NCBI GenBank assembly: GCA_020354125.1
Contig: CP070643.1
Span: forward strand, 1,573,955 to 1,637,954
DNA: 64,000 bases
Reading direction: 5' to 3'
Source of the DNA: Betaproteobacteria bacterium
GTDB taxonomy: Bacteria > Pseudomonadota > Gammaproteobacteria > Burkholderiales > Eutrophovitaceae
Positions 62,128 to 64,000 of the stretch are shown in pieces. The notes below the pieces were generated by a model that saw only the letters and a list, made by a program, of their open reading frames with translations, did no database searches and had not been told where the DNA came from. Position 1 is the first letter of the stretch. Each line of letters starts with the position of its first letter. Made by a program: the position numbers and the translations under genes.

Positions 62128-62204
62128 TGGCGCGCCCGGCGGGAGTCGAACCCACGACCTTCGGCTTCGGAGACCGACACTCTATCCAACTGAGCTACAG
62201 GCGC
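62128..62204 (-). tRNA. tRNA-Arg (anticodon CCG)
   Basis: A 77-nt cloverleaf on the minus strand. The acceptor stem GCGCCTG pairs with CGGGCGC, the D arm is GCTCAGTTGGATAGAG, and the anticodon stem TCGGT/GCCGA encloses loop CTCCGAA, giving anticodon CCG (reads CGG). The T arm contains GGTTCGACTCC, and CCA is encoded. A terminator hairpin follows. Confidence 0.95.
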
Positions 62205-62253
62205 GAGGACGCATAGCATAGTCCTAAACGTTTGTTTGGTCTACGTTTACCTT

Positions 62254-62280
62254 TTGAGAGCCGCGCTTTTCCCTTATAAT
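62254..62280 (+). promoter_or_regulatory. Promoter for the cytochrome c5-type gene
   Basis: TTGAGA (62254-62259) and TATAAT (62275-62280) are spaced 15 bp and lie about 70 bp upstream of the ATG. The -10 is perfect, the -35 good, the spacer slightly short. Confidence 0.6.
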
Positions 62281-62348
62281 CTGGCGCCTTCCGGGAGTAA
62301 CGTCGGCGCCGGTTCATTTCTATCGCCCTATTGTTTAAGGATCGTTAC

Positions 62349-62912
62349 ATGGCAGAAGTACACATCGAGGATCACAGCTCCCCGATCAAAACCCCGCAAC
62401 AACTTGTTGTGGTCGTGCTGCTTTCGTTTATTGTCCCGGTAGCCGCCATATTGCTACTGGTAAAACTGATCACCGGCGGCATGCACATCGACCCAGACAG
62501 CTCCGCAATGAGTGAGGAGGCCATTGCCCAGCGGCTCAAGCCGGTCGGCGAAGTCGGCATGGTTGGCGACGCAGAGAGCACACCGACAAGCGAGGCGGTC
62601 ATTGCCACCACGCCCACACCGGCCGCGCAAGCAAGCGTCGCCGCGGCGCCAGCCACGGCTGCCAGCGGCGCGGGTGCCGGTGAGCAGGTGTTCAATACCG
62701 TATGCCAGGCATGTCACGCGACTGGCGTTGGCGGGGCGCCGAAAACGGGCGACAAAGCGGCGTGGCAGCCACGTATCGCGCAAGGTATCGAAGTGCTTTA
62801 CGCCAGTGCCATCAATGGCAAGAATTTGATGCCGGCAAAAGGTGGTGCCGCAGGCTCATCAGACGCTGACATCAAAGCAGCGGTCGACTTGATGGTTGCC
62901 AAATCGAAATAG
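62349..62912 (+). CDS. Membrane-anchored cytochrome c5-type protein
   Basis: A 187-residue monohaem cytochrome. One N-terminal membrane anchor (about 19-43), then an Ala/Pro/Thr-rich flexible linker (75-108) and a c5-like domain with haem site Cys119-Gln-Ala-Cys122-His123. The axial Met161 is in KNLMPAKGG. It should shuttle electrons in the periplasm to a terminal oxidase or reductase. ATG 62349 lies in the normal position; an upstream in-frame ATG at 62331 is possible. It converges with the porin-like gene. Confidence 0.92.
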   Translation: MAEVHIEDHSSPIKTPQQLVVVVLLSFIVPVAAILLLVKLITGGMHIDPDSSAMSEEAIAQRLKPVGEVGMVGDAESTPTSEAVIATTPTPAAQASVAAAPATAASGAGAGEQVFNTVCQACHATGVGGAPKTGDKAAWQPRIAQGIEVLYASAINGKNLMPAKGGAAGSSDADIKAAVDLMVAKSK

Positions 62913-62981
62913 AGGTTGGAACAAGCCTCGAAGGCGCGGCCGGCCTTCGCCATTTCTGTGCCCTGTGCGGGCAACCGATCG

Positions 62982-64000
62982 CTACCAGATGACGCCTCCC
63001 AAAGTAAGGCGAACAAAGAAATCCAGTTCATCCTGTTTGCGGGTACTCGACACCAGTTGTTCGAGCTCCGTGCGACGCCGCACACGGACATCGAGCGCGA
63101 GACCTCTGGACCTGCGCCATTGGTAACGTATCTCGGAGAGCGACTCGTTTTGCCGGAACTGGGGCGATAACAGCCAACCCGCGCCAACCTCCCCGTAATT
63201 GACGCCGATGCTGTGGTCGGGGGCGAAGTCCATCAGGCTCAGAACGATATTCCATGCCAGTCCATCGGCATCACCGTCGCCGGCCAGACCCGCCGCCGCA
63301 CGTGTTTGTGTTTCCGGCGCATAACCGATTTCGGCGGCGACCCGGAGTCGAACGTCATCATCGCGTCGTGGCCAGCGGTTCGAACTTCTCACGACAATGC
63401 CATAATAGTCTTCGCGCCGGCCGGTTAGCGCGCCATCCTTGAGCAACGCACTCGGCAAATATGAGATGTCCAAGCCCCTCTGCAGGAAATACGGCGTACG
63501 CTCCTTGTTATCGAGCGCGAAAAAATAACTGACGCGTGCGTTATCGTCCTTGAAATCGAGCGGGCCGCGCCGGACTTCGGTGGCGCCTTCAGGCGCATTG
63601 TGCTGCGCGATCAGGTGCGAGGCCCAACCATTGTCAGCCTTGTATACGAAATGCGCACCGTCGGTCCAATTGACGTTTGTGTTGTTACCGGTATTGCGAT
63701 CGAGCGATTTGGCGTAAACGCCGCCGAGAGCCACGAACTTGGTTTGCATCCTTCCGGCAACAATGGAAAATTTTTCAAGCCGGTACCAATTCAGAAATGC
63801 CTTGTCCAGTGTGACGTCACCGTCTTCCATGCTGGTGTTGGTTGGAAGATAGTCGGTCAGCACGAAGTTCGGTTCACACTCGACCTCAGAGCATAGACCA
63901 GCCATTCTTACCTCTGCTCTGAGGTACGGAAAGAGTCCTACCGTGCCTGTGAAGCGATAGCGGGCACGCCATAAGTCGTCCTTCGTTTCGCTGTCGTCCC
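62982..64000 (-). CDS. Outer-membrane beta-barrel (porin-like) protein, C-terminal part
   Basis: A partial gene: the frame stays open to the window end, with DLWRARYRFTGTVGLFPYLR encoded beyond the first internal Met. Alternating strands with SYFFALDNKERTPYF, RRDDDVRLRVAAEIGY, SIGVNYGEVGAGWLLSPQF and LSEIRYQWRRSRGLALDV, ending FVRLTLGGVIW with a terminal aromatic residue, are typical of an outer-membrane barrel. The family cannot be named; an MtrB- or alginate-exporter-like porin is possible. The N-terminal part and signal peptide lie outside the window. Confidence 0.75.
   Translation of the reverse strand, partial: DDSETKDDLWRARYRFTGTVGLFPYLRAEVRMAGLCSEVECEPNFVLTDYLPTNTSMEDGDVTLDKAFLNWYRLEKFSIVAGRMQTKFVALGGVYAKSLDRNTGNNTNVNWTDGAHFVYKADNGWASHLIAQHNAPEGATEVRRGPLDFKDDNARVSYFFALDNKERTPYFLQRGLDISYLPSALLKDGALTGRREDYYGIVVRSSNRWPRRDDDVRLRVAAEIGYAPETQTRAAAGLAGDGDADGLAWNIVLSLMDFAPDHSIGVNYGEVGAGWLLSPQFRQNESLSEIRYQWRRSRGLALDVRVRRRTELEQLVSSTRKQDELDFFVRLTLGGVIW

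Overview
The window reads as chromosome of a betaproteobacterium (Burkholderiales/Nitrosomonadales-like; exact taxon not determinable by eye). Reasons are the neighbourhoods pilT-pilU divergent from yggS-proC-yggT, DUF971-ubiE-ubiJ-ubiB, nadD-rsfS-rlmH-maf-rng, homodimeric aceE followed by aceF, a roughly 1300-residue DUF3683/FAD/Fe-S oxidoreductase, and phoB-phoR. Base composition is moderately GC-rich throughout, with many GTG and TTG starts.

Region 1 (1-15.8 kb) is accessory and metabolic. It opens with an internally deleted IS110-type transposase cut by the window edge. A MATE exporter follows, then scattered catabolic-looking genes: an SDR, a carboxymuconolactone-decarboxylase-like protein, a cytosolic NMT1/THI5-like binding protein, a Tat-exported F420-reductase-like protein, a PfpI/DJ-1 protein, DUF2703, a dicarboxylate/glutamate symporter, a Baeyer-Villiger-type flavoprotein, a PanB-like aldolase, a PGPGW membrane protein, a NamZ-like protein without signal peptide, a DOMON-like protein, an enolase-superfamily enzyme and ChaC. 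No transcription regulator is visible here. Intergenic gaps carry dispersed repeats.

Region 2 (15.8-29.4 kb) has an MFS carrier, then an ATP-grasp gene in an operon with a hemerythrin gene and a divergent class II glutamine amidotransferase. After these comes a complete Liv-type ABC uptake system (livG-livH-livM-livK-livF). It is framed by a long acyl-CoA ligase, a PaaK-like protein with a non-canonical nucleotide loop, and an AhpD-like CxxC protein. Together these look like an uptake and CoA-activation route for an organic acid. A 34-codon leader ORF is translationally coupled to the binding-protein gene.

Region 3 (29.5-37.6 kb) is housekeeping: pyruvate dehydrogenase E1 and E2 (no E3 follows), NadD, RsfS, RlmH, Maf and RNase G. 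A 0.7-kb repeat-filled gap (37.6-38.3 kb) holds an inverted copy of the composite repeat found at 3 kb.

Region 4 (38.3-49.4 kb) has a bacterial dynamin-like GTPase, YggT, ProC, YggS, PilT, PilU, an exported HIRAN protein coupled to HemJ, a hydrolase-ferredoxin pair, a VanZ protein and a DHH-family protein. Region 5 (49.5-64 kb) has an OprP/O-like porin with a clear terminator, the ubiquinone genes, phoB-phoR with a Pho-box-like promoter, HIT, the large Fe-S/FAD oxidoreductase, YqaA, YtoQ, tRNA-Arg(CCG), a membrane-anchored cytochrome c5-type protein and the C-terminal part of an outer-membrane beta-barrel running off the end.
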